Positions 1-8,153 of a DNA stretch of 36,700 bases are shown piece after piece (position 1 is the stretch's first letter; each line of letters starts with the position of its first letter). Under the pieces are notes generated by a model that had not been told where the DNA came from, did no database searches, and saw only the letters and a list, made by a program, of their open reading frames with translations. The DNA is taken from contig JAJDDT010000060.1 in NCBI GenBank assembly GCA_029260165.1, forward strand, positions 1-36,700. The letters run 5' to 3'. Source of the stretch: Phycisphaerae bacterium (GTDB lineage: Bacteria; Planctomycetota; Phycisphaerae; UBA1845). The position numbers and the translations under genes were made by a program.

Positions 1-1491
1 CCAGTTCGGACCCGCCTCCGCTCCCCGACGAAGAACACCGTCACCCGTCGTCAACGACGAGGACGTACCACCGAATTGACCCTGACCGCCGCCAACCAGG
101 ACGGACGTCTGAGCTGAAGCTGCGTTCGGACCTCCCGCGACTCCTGCGGGCAACTCCCCGAGCGTCCAGCTCGTGGCTCCGTTTCCGTTGTTCGTCAGTG
201 TAACCTGAATCGTGTTCACAGAACCCGGGGGCGCGACAAAATCCACCGCCACCGGATTTACCGAAAGCATTGGTATTCCGGCAGTCGCGAAGCTCCAAAC
301 CGGACCTGCCGTTTCGCCACAGCAGTCGCGTTTGACAATCTGCCAAAAGTAGGTCGTCGCCTCCGCCAGAGGTGCCGGCGAGAAGCTCGGGGTTGCAAGG
401 TCGCCGGCGACGAGGGTGACCGGCGGGTTGGCTGTGTCCAGATAAACATCGAACACCCGCGCACAAGGGACGTTTGGCGGTCCACCGTCCCACGTCATCG
501 TGGGAGTGAGCACAACCTCGAAGGCACCGTCCATCGGATCGGGCGTTGCCACCCCATCCGGCGGACCAACCGGGAGGTGGTCACAGGAGTCGGTCGCCTC
601 GTTGCATGTGTCGGTCGTGCAGTCATCAAGATCACTGCAGTTCACAGGCGTCGTCGTATGACACCCGAAATTCACATTGCAAGCCTCAACACCGTTACAG
701 AATATACCATCGTTACAATCGACGGCCGGATGATCGCATACATCGGTCAGTTCATTGCAAACGTCGTCCGTGCAAAAGTTGAAATCGTTGCAATTAACGG
801 GTGTGCCAACCTGGCATCCACCTGCGACGCAGGTTTCAGTGCCGTTGCAGAAACTGCCATCGTTACACTCGGCGTCACCGGTACAACCCTGACCGGTGAC
901 TGTGATGCTCACATAATCCGTAAACAAACCGGCGTTGGCATCGCTGTAACTGACGAGGATGGTGACTTGATTGTTGGCATCGACGAAGTCCGCCGCATTG
1001 GCCGCAATCGTTCCAGAGACCACGCCATCGCCCGACCCCTCACCAACGCGAACGTCTTCCTGGCTTCCGCCGAATACATACGAGCCTGTGGTCGCGTTCC
1101 ATAACCAGACTGTCTGGACCTTGTCCTCGTCGGCTGCACCTTCCCACTGCCAGTCAATTTGCGAGACTGTGGATCGCGGCTCATCGACAGTGAAAACGAA
1201 TCGCATAGCCGCAATGAGGCTTCTGTCAGGCGTCTCGACCACGCCGGTCAGAAAGTGCACGTCGTCCGAAGCCGCCAGCGACGAGTACCCCGAGTTGAAT
1301 ACCCGTGATGCCGGGGTGCCGTTGTCGAGAGGCGGATTCGGTGTCGTCGGTATTGAATTCCAGTAGGCGACGTGGCTTGAACCCGCGCCGGAACTGAAAT
1401 CATACGTCGTCCCAAAGGCAACCCCGCCCGGTATGGCGAAAGTGCTAAACAATACGACCGTGAGCGATCTGGCTCGCCAATCTCTGCCCAT
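1..1491 (-). CDS. Secreted Cys-rich protein with FN3/BACON-like regions (partial, 3' end outside window)
   Basis: This frame is open without a stop from the start to the window edge, giving at least 497 residues; the C-terminus lies outside. Two ATGs stand together at 1494 and 1491. A GGAGG at 1499-1503 sits 4 nt from the first and 7 nt from the second, so the second is preferred. The N-terminus is a signal peptide (RARSLTVVLFSTFAIPGGVAFG). Residues about 30-200 form an unassigned beta-rich domain. Residues about 205-320 hold two tandem Cys-rich units of the pattern CNDGxFCNGxExC followed by Cys pairs, probably disulfide-bonded. An FN3-like segment follows, ending in TYFWQIVKRDCCGETAGPVWSF, then a BACON-like stretch starting LSVNPVAVDFVAPPGS. 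Related Cys units occur in the cupredoxin protein at 31810-33402. It is probably exported and structural or adhesive; no enzymatic motif is seen. Confidence 0.85.
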   Translation of the reverse strand, partial: MGRDWRARSLTVVLFSTFAIPGGVAFGTTYDFSSGAGSSHVAYWNSIPTTPNPPLDNGTPASRVFNSGYSSLAASDDVHFLTGVVETPDRSLIAAMRFVFTVDEPRSTVSQIDWQWEGAADEDKVQTVWLWNATTGSYVFGGSQEDVRVGEGSGDGVVSGTIAANAADFVDANNQVTILVSYSDANAGLFTDYVSITVTGQGCTGDAECNDGSFCNGTETCVAGGCQVGTPVNCNDFNFCTDDVCNELTDVCDHPAVDCNDGIFCNGVEACNVNFGCHTTTPVNCSDLDDCTTDTCNEATDSCDHLPVGPPDGVATPDPMDGAFEVVLTPTMTWDGGPPNVPCARVFDVYLDTANPPVTLVAGDLATPSFSPAPLAEATTYFWQIVKRDCCGETAGPVWSFATAGIPMLSVNPVAVDFVAPPGSVNTIQVTLTNNGNGATSWTLGELPAGVAGGPNAASAQTSVLVGGGQGQFGGTSSSLTTGDGVLRRGAEAGPNW

Positions 1492-1494
1492 CAT

Positions 1495-1834
1495 GTGTCC
1501 TCCAGTTGTTCGATAAGAAGCCTCTGCGCGATGAAGTGAATACGACATCATCCACATCGCCATGGTCAAACCGACTAAGCGGAGTATTGACGGACCCCGG
1601 CGCAGAAAAAAGAATGTTTAGAAAATTCTAAGTAAGGGTTCTAAAAGAAACCACGCGTATTAGAAAACACCAACGTGCTGCATTGTCACGAAATGTGTCT
1701 GCCGTCGAAAAAGGCGGCTTCTGCCGTTCCTGGAGAAATGGAAACGCGATGGAATTTTTTCGGTTCACAGCTTTGCCAAAATGTGCTGACCGCCTTGTTG
1801 GGGAACGAATGGGATGGCTGACCAGGGCGTCGTT
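1495..1834. other. Intergenic region with AT-rich patch and short inverted repeat
   Basis: No credible gene is seen in these 340 bases. They contain the upstream region of the leftward secreted protein and the downstream region of the leftward phosphate permease. An AT-rich patch at about 1605-1665 stands out from the GC-rich surroundings. It contains a perfect 6-bp inverted repeat TTAGAA-AA-TTCTAA (1618-1631) and a further TTCTAA about 8 nt beyond, which could be an operator or an UP-like promoter element. No convincing -35/-10 pair was found. Confidence 0.4.
1708..1726 (-). terminator. Possible weak intrinsic terminator of the phosphate operon
   Basis: On the minus strand a short CGGC-AGAA-GCCG hairpin is followed by CC and a run of five T, about 110 nt past the stop of the PiT permease. 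The stem is only 4 bp, so this is a weak call. Confidence 0.25.
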
Positions 1835-3394
1835 TTAGGCATTGGCTTCGTCTTCCAGGGCGAAGGCTTCGGGATGGGTGCGTTCGAAGGTGGCGTCCTC
1901 TACCTGTCTTTCCTGAATGTCCGCTCTTCGCGCCGCATAACGCCGAACGAGGAAATTCACAACCAGACACGCACCGATCCCCCAAACCTCAAGGTGGTAG
2001 ATGGTTCGCGCGACAAGTCCCGCAGCCACGGCAGCAACGATGGCGGAAATGAACCAACCCGACACGACCCAGATCGATCGACCGAGCTTCAAACTCGCAT
2101 CACCGCGTTGGAAAATCCGGTCAGCCACTCCGGTCGCGACGACGGCAGAGAATGCCACATAGGTTGTTGACACGGGAAGTCCCAGGCTGCTGGCGGTTGC
2201 GATCACACTGGCAGCCACCGAGGTGATGACACTGGCGCGCAGGGCATCGTAGTGCATGGTCTTGCCGGTCTCGGTGATGTTGTTGCGCGGTGCGAGTGCC
2301 GGACCTTCTGTTCGAAACGAGAGAATCCAGCGTGCGATCTGAAGGCACCACTCAGGTGCCCACAATGCCACGCGATTGCCCATTGATCCCGTGCTGACCT
2401 GCGCCCGCGTCACGCGATCCGCATTCTTCGTGCTCATCCCGATGACGAGCAACAGGCCGCAGACAAACAGGAAACCTCGCTCAATGTCTACCTCGGTTCC
2501 AATCTCAATGCTCTGCGTTTCGAGCAGTGCATAGGTCGAAAGCCCCGGCGAGGCGCAGTTGGCAAGGTCGTTCTGGCCGAACGCAAACGCCATCGCGAAC
2601 ATTCCCAGAACCGCCAATGTCGGAAAGAGCTTCTCAGCCGCTTTTTTTCCGAAGATGACCAACAGGGCGTGGATGACGATCGAGAATATGCCCCACAAGA
2701 AAACGATGACGACAACACTGCTGACCCCGGAGGATTCGAGCATGTCGTTAAGGCTGACCACAAATCCGACGTTTTTCATCCCCTTGAGCAGCAGGAAGTA
2801 GCACAAGCCTGCCGCGATTCCCCCGCCGACCCATCCGCCGTGCAACAGCAGCGCCTTGAGACTTTTCGATCGACCACCGATGGCCCCCCGGGCTGCCCGC
2901 TGGAGCAGGAACGCGGCGAAACCGGTCAGGATGATCGAGCAAACGATACCCGCGATGACCCTCCCCGCCTTGGGCCACATAACGGTGTTGGCCTGAATCG
3001 CCAGCGCAGCCCCCAGCAGTTCAAACACAAGACATGCGGTCGTGCTGACCGGCATACCGAAGGCGGAATAACTGTACAACAGAACGGTATCGACGATGTA
3101 GACGGAAACGTAGATGGCCAGGGCTTGTTCGAGCGAGGTCAAAGCCAAGGGATCGAAGATACCCTTTCGCGCGGTATCGATGACGTCGGAACTGAGCGTT
3201 GCCCCCGCGACCACCGCGATGCCCGCAAGAATGACAGCCGCCCGTCGCGACATGACCCGCGCGCCGAAAACAGTGTTGACCAGATTGGCAGCGTCGTTTC
3301 GCCCGACCTCGACGGTGTCCCAAATCAGCATGACCACCGCAACGATGAGGCAGGCCTTCTGAAAGGTGGTATCAAGTCCCAGGGGGAAGCTCAT
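1835..3394 (-). CDS. pit: PiT-family inorganic phosphate transporter
   Basis: This is a low-affinity phosphate (or metal-phosphate) permease of the inner membrane, family PF01384, driven by an ion gradient. The 519-residue protein carries the two inverted-repeat family signatures, GRNDAANLV at 31-39 and FGQNDLANC at 272-280. Each half also has a PVSTT motif (about 115-119 and about 405). About 10 or more hydrophobic helices are visible, with a hydrophilic linker at about 315-385. The ATG at 3394 begins a helix-rich N-terminus and has only a weak ribosome binding site. It lies 78 nt downstream of the DUF47/PhoU-like gene and is co-oriented, the usual pairing for PiT systems, where the PhoU-like partner is thought to regulate transport. 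The fold and family are clear; the exact ion coupling is not. Confidence 0.93.
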   Translation of the reverse strand: MSFPLGLDTTFQKACLIVAVVMLIWDTVEVGRNDAANLVNTVFGARVMSRRAAVILAGIAVVAGATLSSDVIDTARKGIFDPLALTSLEQALAIYVSVYIVDTVLLYSYSAFGMPVSTTACLVFELLGAALAIQANTVMWPKAGRVIAGIVCSIILTGFAAFLLQRAARGAIGGRSKSLKALLLHGGWVGGGIAAGLCYFLLLKGMKNVGFVVSLNDMLESSGVSSVVVIVFLWGIFSIVIHALLVIFGKKAAEKLFPTLAVLGMFAMAFAFGQNDLANCASPGLSTYALLETQSIEIGTEVDIERGFLFVCGLLLVIGMSTKNADRVTRAQVSTGSMGNRVALWAPEWCLQIARWILSFRTEGPALAPRNNITETGKTMHYDALRASVITSVAASVIATASSLGLPVSTTYVAFSAVVATGVADRIFQRGDASLKLGRSIWVVSGWFISAIVAAVAAGLVARTIYHLEVWGIGACLVVNFLVRRYAARRADIQERQVEDATFERTHPEAFALEDEANA

Positions 3395-3472
3395 GGTTGA
3401 CCGAAACCGCGATTATCCGAGTTCGTTCTTTCAGGGTCGCGTCGACGTGCAGCACCACCGCGACCCAACCAC

Positions 3473-4156
3473 TTAACCAACGCTGTTCGAGAGCATGCGT
3501 CGCAACCGATCGCCGCAATTTTCCGCGTAGTCCGCCAATCGACCCAGCTCACCAAAAACACGGAACAGAAGAATCAGGTCCGAGGTTTTCATCTCATCTT
3601 CCAATGAAAACAATTTCTGACTCAACTTGTAGGAAACACGGTCCGCTTCCCATTCCGCCCGGGATACGTCCTTAACCAACTGCAGTGCGTGCTCGGCGTT
3701 CGGGCCGACCATTTCCCCCTCGACGAGCGTGGGCAGATAATCCGCCACTGCCTGCGTCTTTTCGCAGACCTCGACCACCTTGTCCACCAGCGCGAGCATC
3801 GACTCGACCAGATCTTTCGGAATCGTGATTTGCTTGAGTGTCAGCAAAGCCGCCACATCCTCAACCGCGTCCGCCATATCATCCTGAAGCTTCAGATAAC
3901 CCAGAAGATCACCGCGAAAAACAGGCAACACGAACCGCGTCGGGATCACCTGCCTGATTTCATCCTTGATGAGGTCCGCCTCGTGCTCAAGCTTGAAGAC
4001 CCGGTCCGCCAACTCCTGAAGCCTGTCATACTTCCCGTCCCGACAGGATTCAAATATGGGCCTGACCAGCTCGACGCATTTCATCACCGCACCCATGTGG
4101 TGCCGCATCGGCTCAAACGGGGTTTTGCGAAACAACTCTACAATCATTGACGCCAT
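3473..4156 (-). CDS. DUF47 / PhoU-like phosphate transport regulator
   Basis: This is an all-helical cytoplasmic protein of the DUF47 (TIGR00153, PhoU_div) family, found beside PiT transporters and thought to regulate them. The 227 residues match the usual family length. The N-terminus MASMIVELFRKTPFEPMRHH is characteristic, followed by heptad-rich helices containing acidic metal-binding style motifs (KLEHEADLIKDEI, EWEADRVSYKL, YAENCGDRLRR). The frame stays open to a possible start at 4261, but the ATG at 4156 has GGAG 6 nt upstream and gives the family-typical N-terminus. It is the first gene of a two-gene operon with the PiT permease. A Pho-box-like direct repeat lies about 140 nt upstream (4298-4315). 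Confidence 0.9.
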   Translation of the reverse strand: MASMIVELFRKTPFEPMRHHMGAVMKCVELVRPIFESCRDGKYDRLQELADRVFKLEHEADLIKDEIRQVIPTRFVLPVFRGDLLGYLKLQDDMADAVEDVAALLTLKQITIPKDLVESMLALVDKVVEVCEKTQAVADYLPTLVEGEMVGPNAEHALQLVKDVSRAEWEADRVSYKLSQKLFSLEDEMKTSDLILLFRVFGELGRLADYAENCGDRLRRMLSNSVG

Positions 4157-4297
4157 GAAAAACTCCGCCTCCGCGATACTTCCATGATCGGAGTTCGGGA
4201 ATCCCGCTCCGCCGCGCAACATATCAGCTTTTTCCACCAACGCAAAGGCCCGCAGGTCCATCCCGGGGCGTGTCCGAGCTTGATTCCGCCCCCGTTC

Positions 4298-4315
4298 GTG
4301 ACATTCCCGTGACTT
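4298..4315 (-). promoter_or_regulatory. Pho-box-like direct repeat
   Basis: Two 7-nt units (minus strand AAGTCAC and ATGTCAC) are separated by 4 nt, so the repeat period is 11 nt, the same geometry as an enterobacterial PhoB box (CTGTCAT-N4-CTGTCAT). The core TGTCA is kept in one unit and GTCA in the other. It lies upstream of the phosphate operon. The spacer is GC-rich, unlike the classical box, so this is only a candidate. Confidence 0.35.
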
Positions 4316-4412
4316 TGCAACCTGTACCCCCTTTGGTTACCTTGTGTGCGGGTGCGCCGGACAGACGTTGCGATCCGACGCCACGAGAACAAACACCGCG
4401 GAATACAAAACC

Positions 4413-6164
4413 ATGATCACCAGGACCATCCTCTGCTCATTGATCGCGTGGACCCTTGTTGCACCTGACGGTTTCAGCCAGGAAACCAAGGCCTCCGATC
4501 CCCCAAAGACCGACACTGCAAAGAAGACCGACGATCCCGGTGAAAAACCAAAAACGGAAGCACCTCCCAAACCGGACCCCACGAAAAAGGTCATCCCCAT
4601 CGCCGCAAGATCCGACCTGCGTGTCCAGTTGCTGGCCACCGTTTTCCGGTTGGCGGACTGTCCCGAATACGCCGTCGCCGGTGAAGTCCTTCTTGCCGGG
4701 AACATCGACGAGTTCTTCAAAGACCACAAGGATCACCCCGCCATCAAGACCGCAAGGTCACTCTGGCAGAAAGACCGCGTCGGTTTCGACGACATCATGT
4801 ACCTCGCTGTCAACCTCGACACCGTTGATTCACTCCGTCGCCTTCCCCATCAAAACCGCGCGACCGCGCGTTTTGAAAGGAAATGGCCCAAAGCCAGAAC
4901 CGACGAATTCCTCAAACACCTCCGGGATTGGGTCGCCAAATCCGAGTTCAGGAAAAAACTGGCCCAGAGCAGGGACGCCCGCGGGAAAAGCACCGAAAAC
5001 CTGAAAAAGAAAATCGCCAAACAGACCTACGTCGCGTGGTTCCGCCATTTCTTCGGTATCGAGGACAGCGTCGATTACCACGCCGTTCCCGGACTTCTCA
5101 ACGGGCCTTACACCTACGTTGTTCCAAGCGCGCGCGACAATGGAAAAACAGACCTCTTCATTATTCCGGGTGTCCTCTTCGCCGACCGCAAAGGGGTAGC
5201 CATGTTTGAAGAGGATTTCGATCGCTCCGTCGTCGACGCGCTCTGCCTTTACGGGGCGAAATCCGCCATAACCAGACACATCGAAAAGATCGCCCCCAAC
5301 GGTCAGATACTGTTTGATCAGATCAAGGACAAGATGCACGCACTCGGCATTTACAACGGAAAAGCCATGGTCGAGGAGTCCATCGCCCGCGCTGCCTCGG
5401 TCCGCTACGTCGAAAATGTCGCAGGCAAAATGGCAGGCCAGTCCGAAATGTACCGCCATCAAGGCCTGGGTTTTTTCTGGATCGACGAACTCGCCCTGCT
5501 CCTTCGCGACTACGAATCCGACCGCAGGACATACCCCAACCTCGATGCCTTCGCACCGAAGATCGACAAGCTCTTCGCCGACTGGTCAAAAATGCACATC
5601 GCAGACGCAGACAGCATTGCGAAAGGACCCATCCTGCGCATGTTCAGTCGTCCGCAGGACCATGATGATCTCCTCATGGTGTCGCCGGACGTCTTCCCGG
5701 ACGCCGGCACCAGGCGAGGCGTGACGGACTATGTTGCGGGCGTGTGGGAAGCGCTGTTCAAGAACCAGTTCGTCTCAAGACCAACACCCGCCGGTGAAAT
5801 CACAAAGGATCAGAGGCGAACCAGTGCCATGATCCTCTTCGGCTCACCCTCCTCGAACGTCGTTCTCAGGGACGTTATGAAAAAATGCGACATGTCCATC
5901 ACACGCACGGAATTGAAAATCGGCGACAAAACCTACACAGGCCAAAACATCATCCTCATCACCATTTTCCCCAATCCATACAACAAGGAAAAACCCGTCC
6001 TCATCTACGCCGCCCACGATGACAACTACATCATCAATCTCAACACCTTCCTCCACGGACCAACCGACTACCTCATAGGCAGATGGGGACCACGCGATGA
6101 ACCCATCATCATCAGGGAAGGCGACTACACAAAACGACCCGACGGAACGTGGTCCATCAAATAG
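4413..6164 (+). CDS. Secreted DUF4932-like protein
   Basis: The protein has 583 residues with a signal peptide (MITRTILCSLIAWTLVAPDGFSQ). A Lys/Pro/Asp-rich low-complexity linker follows at about 25-65 and then a large alpha/beta domain. The segment LLATVFRLADCPEYAV, followed by HPAIKTARSLW and VGFDDIMYLAVNL, resembles DUF4932, a family of secreted proteins of unknown function. The frame extends up to a GTG at 4344, but the ATG at 4413 starts the signal peptide and is preferred even though its ribosome binding site is poor. Residues IARAASVRYVENVAGKM do not form a known catalytic motif, and no metalloprotease HExxH was found. It is monocistronic, divergent from the phosphate operon, and followed by a strong hairpin terminator. 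The function is unknown. Confidence 0.82.
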   Translation: MITRTILCSLIAWTLVAPDGFSQETKASDPPKTDTAKKTDDPGEKPKTEAPPKPDPTKKVIPIAARSDLRVQLLATVFRLADCPEYAVAGEVLLAGNIDEFFKDHKDHPAIKTARSLWQKDRVGFDDIMYLAVNLDTVDSLRRLPHQNRATARFERKWPKARTDEFLKHLRDWVAKSEFRKKLAQSRDARGKSTENLKKKIAKQTYVAWFRHFFGIEDSVDYHAVPGLLNGPYTYVVPSARDNGKTDLFIIPGVLFADRKGVAMFEEDFDRSVVDALCLYGAKSAITRHIEKIAPNGQILFDQIKDKMHALGIYNGKAMVEESIARAASVRYVENVAGKMAGQSEMYRHQGLGFFWIDELALLLRDYESDRRTYPNLDAFAPKIDKLFADWSKMHIADADSIAKGPILRMFSRPQDHDDLLMVSPDVFPDAGTRRGVTDYVAGVWEALFKNQFVSRPTPAGEITKDQRRTSAMILFGSPSSNVVLRDVMKKCDMSITRTELKIGDKTYTGQNIILITIFPNPYNKEKPVLIYAAHDDNYIINLNTFLHGPTDYLIGRWGPRDEPIIIREGDYTKRPDGTWSIK

Positions 6165-6205
6165 CCAAAAACCCGGAGATCACACCGCCGGTTTTCATTA
6201 CAGTG

Positions 6206-6234
6206 AAACCTCATACCCCGCGTATGAGGTTTTT
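6206..6234. terminator. Bidirectional intrinsic terminator
   Basis: A perfect 11-bp stem (AAACCTCATAC / GTATGAGGTTT) with a 5-nt loop is followed by five T on the plus strand and has an A run on the other side. It lies between the converging DUF4932-like gene and mobA and can serve both. Confidence 0.8.
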
Positions 6235-6239
6235 CCACA

Positions 6240-6809
6240 TCATAGGGACTGGTACTCGTCAGTCGTATTGATGTTCGTGAGCGCATGGGCGACAGCCGGG
6301 GTTGTCGGAACGAGGGTGTGGGGGTTGTCCAGGACAAGGCGGGTGAGAGAGAGACAGTCGGCACAGATAGCGGCGGCGATGGCTGGCAGGAGATTGGGGT
6401 GATAAAGCGCGGTGGTGGGGTGCAGGCGGTTGGCCGGTGGAGGATCGGCGAAAACCGTTGCATGCGTGTTTGGATCGGTGTTGTTCATCAGGAGGTCGAG
6501 GGTCTCTTTTGTTATCAGCGGCGTGTCGCATGGAAGCATGAGGGACCAACCGTTGGGAAAGTTCGTGAGCAGAGAGTGGAGGGCGGCGATCGGACCCTTG
6601 TTGGGTTGCTGATCGGGAAGCTGGGGGAGACGGTGGAGAGATTCGGGGATATCCGGGTGTTGACCCAGAAGGACGATGTTGCTCGTGAGCTGTTCGGCGA
6701 TTCGGACGATGGTTTCGACGAACGTCCTGCCTTCGTATTGCAGGAGGGATTTGTCCCGGCCCATACGTCTTGACTGACCACCGATGAGGATACCGATTCC
6801 CTGGATCAT
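6240..6809 (-). CDS. mobA: Molybdenum cofactor guanylyltransferase MobA
   Basis: MobA transfers GMP from GTP to molybdopterin, giving the guanine dinucleotide form of the cofactor used by DMSO-reductase-family enzymes. The 189-residue protein begins with the nucleotidyltransferase signature GGQSRRMGRDKSLL (10-23), the MobA form of the LxGGxSxRMGxDK motif. It also has the NKGPIAALHSLL loop and LPCDTPLITKETL, whose Asp is the expected metal ligand. The length is normal for the family. The ATG at 6809 has AGGA just upstream. It is monocistronic; no other molybdenum cofactor gene or molybdoenzyme is in the window. A REP/MITE-like element begins 12 nt upstream of the start codon and may carry or disrupt its promoter. 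Confidence 0.92.
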   Translation of the reverse strand: MIQGIGILIGGQSRRMGRDKSLLQYEGRTFVETIVRIAEQLTSNIVLLGQHPDIPESLHRLPQLPDQQPNKGPIAALHSLLTNFPNGWSLMLPCDTPLITKETLDLLMNNTDPNTHATVFADPPPANRLHPTTALYHPNLLPAIAAAICADCLSLTRLVLDNPHTLVPTTPAVAHALTNINTTDEYQSL

Positions 6810-6820
6810 GCGTCCTATTG

Positions 6821-6944
6821 TAGTGCGTCATGACGGATAGTTCGATGCATCATCAGCACATGGGTGGCCCACCTCTTTAGAGGTGGGGGACTCAATGGCA
6901 GGCTTGGATTCGAGTCCCCCACGGCTAAAGCCATGGGCCACCCA
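6821..6944. mobile_element. REP/MITE-like palindromic element, copy 1
   Basis: Two 33-nt arms (6861-6893 and 6912-6944) are inverted repeats of each other: they share TGGGTGGCCCA at the outer end and TGGGGGACTC at the inner end. Each arm also contains its own small hairpin: left CCACCTC-TTTA-GAGGTGG, right GGC-TAAA-GCC with flanking pairs. This double-hairpin design is typical of REP-like sequences mobilised by IS200/IS605-type or RAYT transposases. A related copy at 34682-34770 shares the right arm, the preceding GATTCGA and a 17-nt left flank (TAGTGCRTCRTGACGGA). No transposase is adjacent. Confidence 0.65.
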
Positions 6945-6950
6945 TCAAAC

Positions 6951-6978
6951 AACGAATAACGAATAACGAATAACGAAG
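6951..6978. repeat. Tandem 7-bp repeat
   Basis: Four head-to-tail copies of AACGAAT, the last ending in G, directly follow the REP/MITE-like element. They lie just downstream of the adenine methyltransferase stop codon. No coding role is seen. Confidence 0.8.
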
Positions 6979-7018
6979 CAGTGGGGCGGAATTGACTGAC
7001 TTGCATCGCGCGATTTTC

Positions 7019-8068
7019 CTATTGGGCAATGAGCAGAATTTCCCGCGAGCGTTTGTTCGTGGAAAGCGCATATTGGTAAGCGTCGTACTCGACCGCCTCG
7101 ACGTTTGATTTGACACATGCGAGCATCTGTCGAAGATCGTCGATCGTGGGGACGCCGTCGCTGCGATAGGAGACGACGATGGTGCAGTCGGCAAAATGAC
7201 GAAACAGCGCGTCAAATGCGTCACAGATAGACGCAGGGTCGATCCATGGGTTCGGACGGCGGAAAAGGCGGCGGTGTCTGGAACCCATTTCGACGCGGTC
7301 GCGCCAGTCGGGGTAGTCCGCCACACCCTCGAGAAAATGGTAAAAATCGCGGTAGTCGACGCCCTGACCGTTCGCGTTGATGTACGGCGGATCGATATAG
7401 ACGAGGTCGAACTCCGGTGTGACGGTGACAGCGTCCTGACAGAGGGCGACACAGGATTGACCATTGTCGAAGACGGCACGGTTCGCTTCTGTGGCGAGTT
7501 TGGCGAAATGGACGTCGAAGGGGGTATCCCAGGTGACCTTGTTGCCGAAGGAACGCTCGACATTGGCGGATCGCATGTAGAGATTTTTGCGGTGAAACAG
7601 GTTGTACGGTCGCTTGACCATCGCCGCCTGAAAAAGGGCGTGGTGCGCGAGGGCGGATTCATGGGGATGGGTCAACCGGCGGATTTGGTGGATGGCTGCG
7701 TCAAGCCAGCGATTCTCGTCATCGGTAAAGTAAATGCCCGCGAAGGTTGATTCGATAAGATTGTCGTGATTGGCGGTCGGGTCGGGATGGGCAATAGCCT
7801 GTATGGTATCAGCCTTCAGGCGGGTGGATTGATTTTCGATCAGCGCAGTGCCGATGATGTGGTTGAATCTGAGAAGGTCATTGTAGGTGACGGATTTTCC
7901 GCGGCGCTTGAGTTCGTAGGCAACCGATCCTGTCCCGCCAAATGCGTCGAGTACAGTCTGGAATTCGAGGTGATCGATTTGGTCGGCTATCCAACCCGCC
8001 AGCTTGCGCTTGCTGCCCTGGAAGCGGGTCCTGGGCATTCGGGGATTGGCGAACAGGTCGGATTGCAA
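7019..8068 (-). CDS. D12-class DNA N6-adenine methyltransferase (orphan)
   Basis: This is a Dam-like S-adenosylmethionine-dependent DNA adenine methyltransferase (PF02086). Of its 349 residues, TRFQGSKRKLAGWI (14-27) matches the N-terminal (Y/F)xGxK region, DAFGGTG at 41-47 is the SAM-binding motif I, and VYIDPPYI with DPPY at 226-229 is the catalytic motif IV. The start is TTG at 8068 with GGAG 8 nt upstream. An internal ATG at 8038 has no ribosome binding site and would remove residues before the conserved motif, so TTG is preferred. No restriction endonuclease or specificity subunit is near, so this is an orphan methylase, possibly of phage or mobile origin or with an epigenetic role. The recognition sequence cannot be read from the gene. 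It is divergent from the GNAT gene. Confidence 0.9.
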   Translation of the reverse strand: MQSDLFANPRMPRTRFQGSKRKLAGWIADQIDHLEFQTVLDAFGGTGSVAYELKRRGKSVTYNDLLRFNHIIGTALIENQSTRLKADTIQAIAHPDPTANHDNLIESTFAGIYFTDDENRWLDAAIHQIRRLTHPHESALAHHALFQAAMVKRPYNLFHRKNLYMRSANVERSFGNKVTWDTPFDVHFAKLATEANRAVFDNGQSCVALCQDAVTVTPEFDLVYIDPPYINANGQGVDYRDFYHFLEGVADYPDWRDRVEMGSRHRRLFRRPNPWIDPASICDAFDALFRHFADCTIVVSYRSDGVPTIDDLRQMLACVKSNVEAVEYDAYQYALSTNKRSREILLIAQ

Positions 8069-8153
8069 GAGTCGGACTCCGGTTTGGGATGACGGCAGGC
8101 TAGCAGTTGAAACACATTACCGCAACGATGACGGGCAACGGCGCGATGGAACA

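Noticed and set aside
2669-3400. Plus-strand ORF of 243 residues
   Set aside because: Antisense to the PiT permease; hydrophilic mirror of membrane helices.
6951-6978. CRISPR-like array
   Set aside because: Units are only 7 nt with no spacers; a plain tandem repeat.
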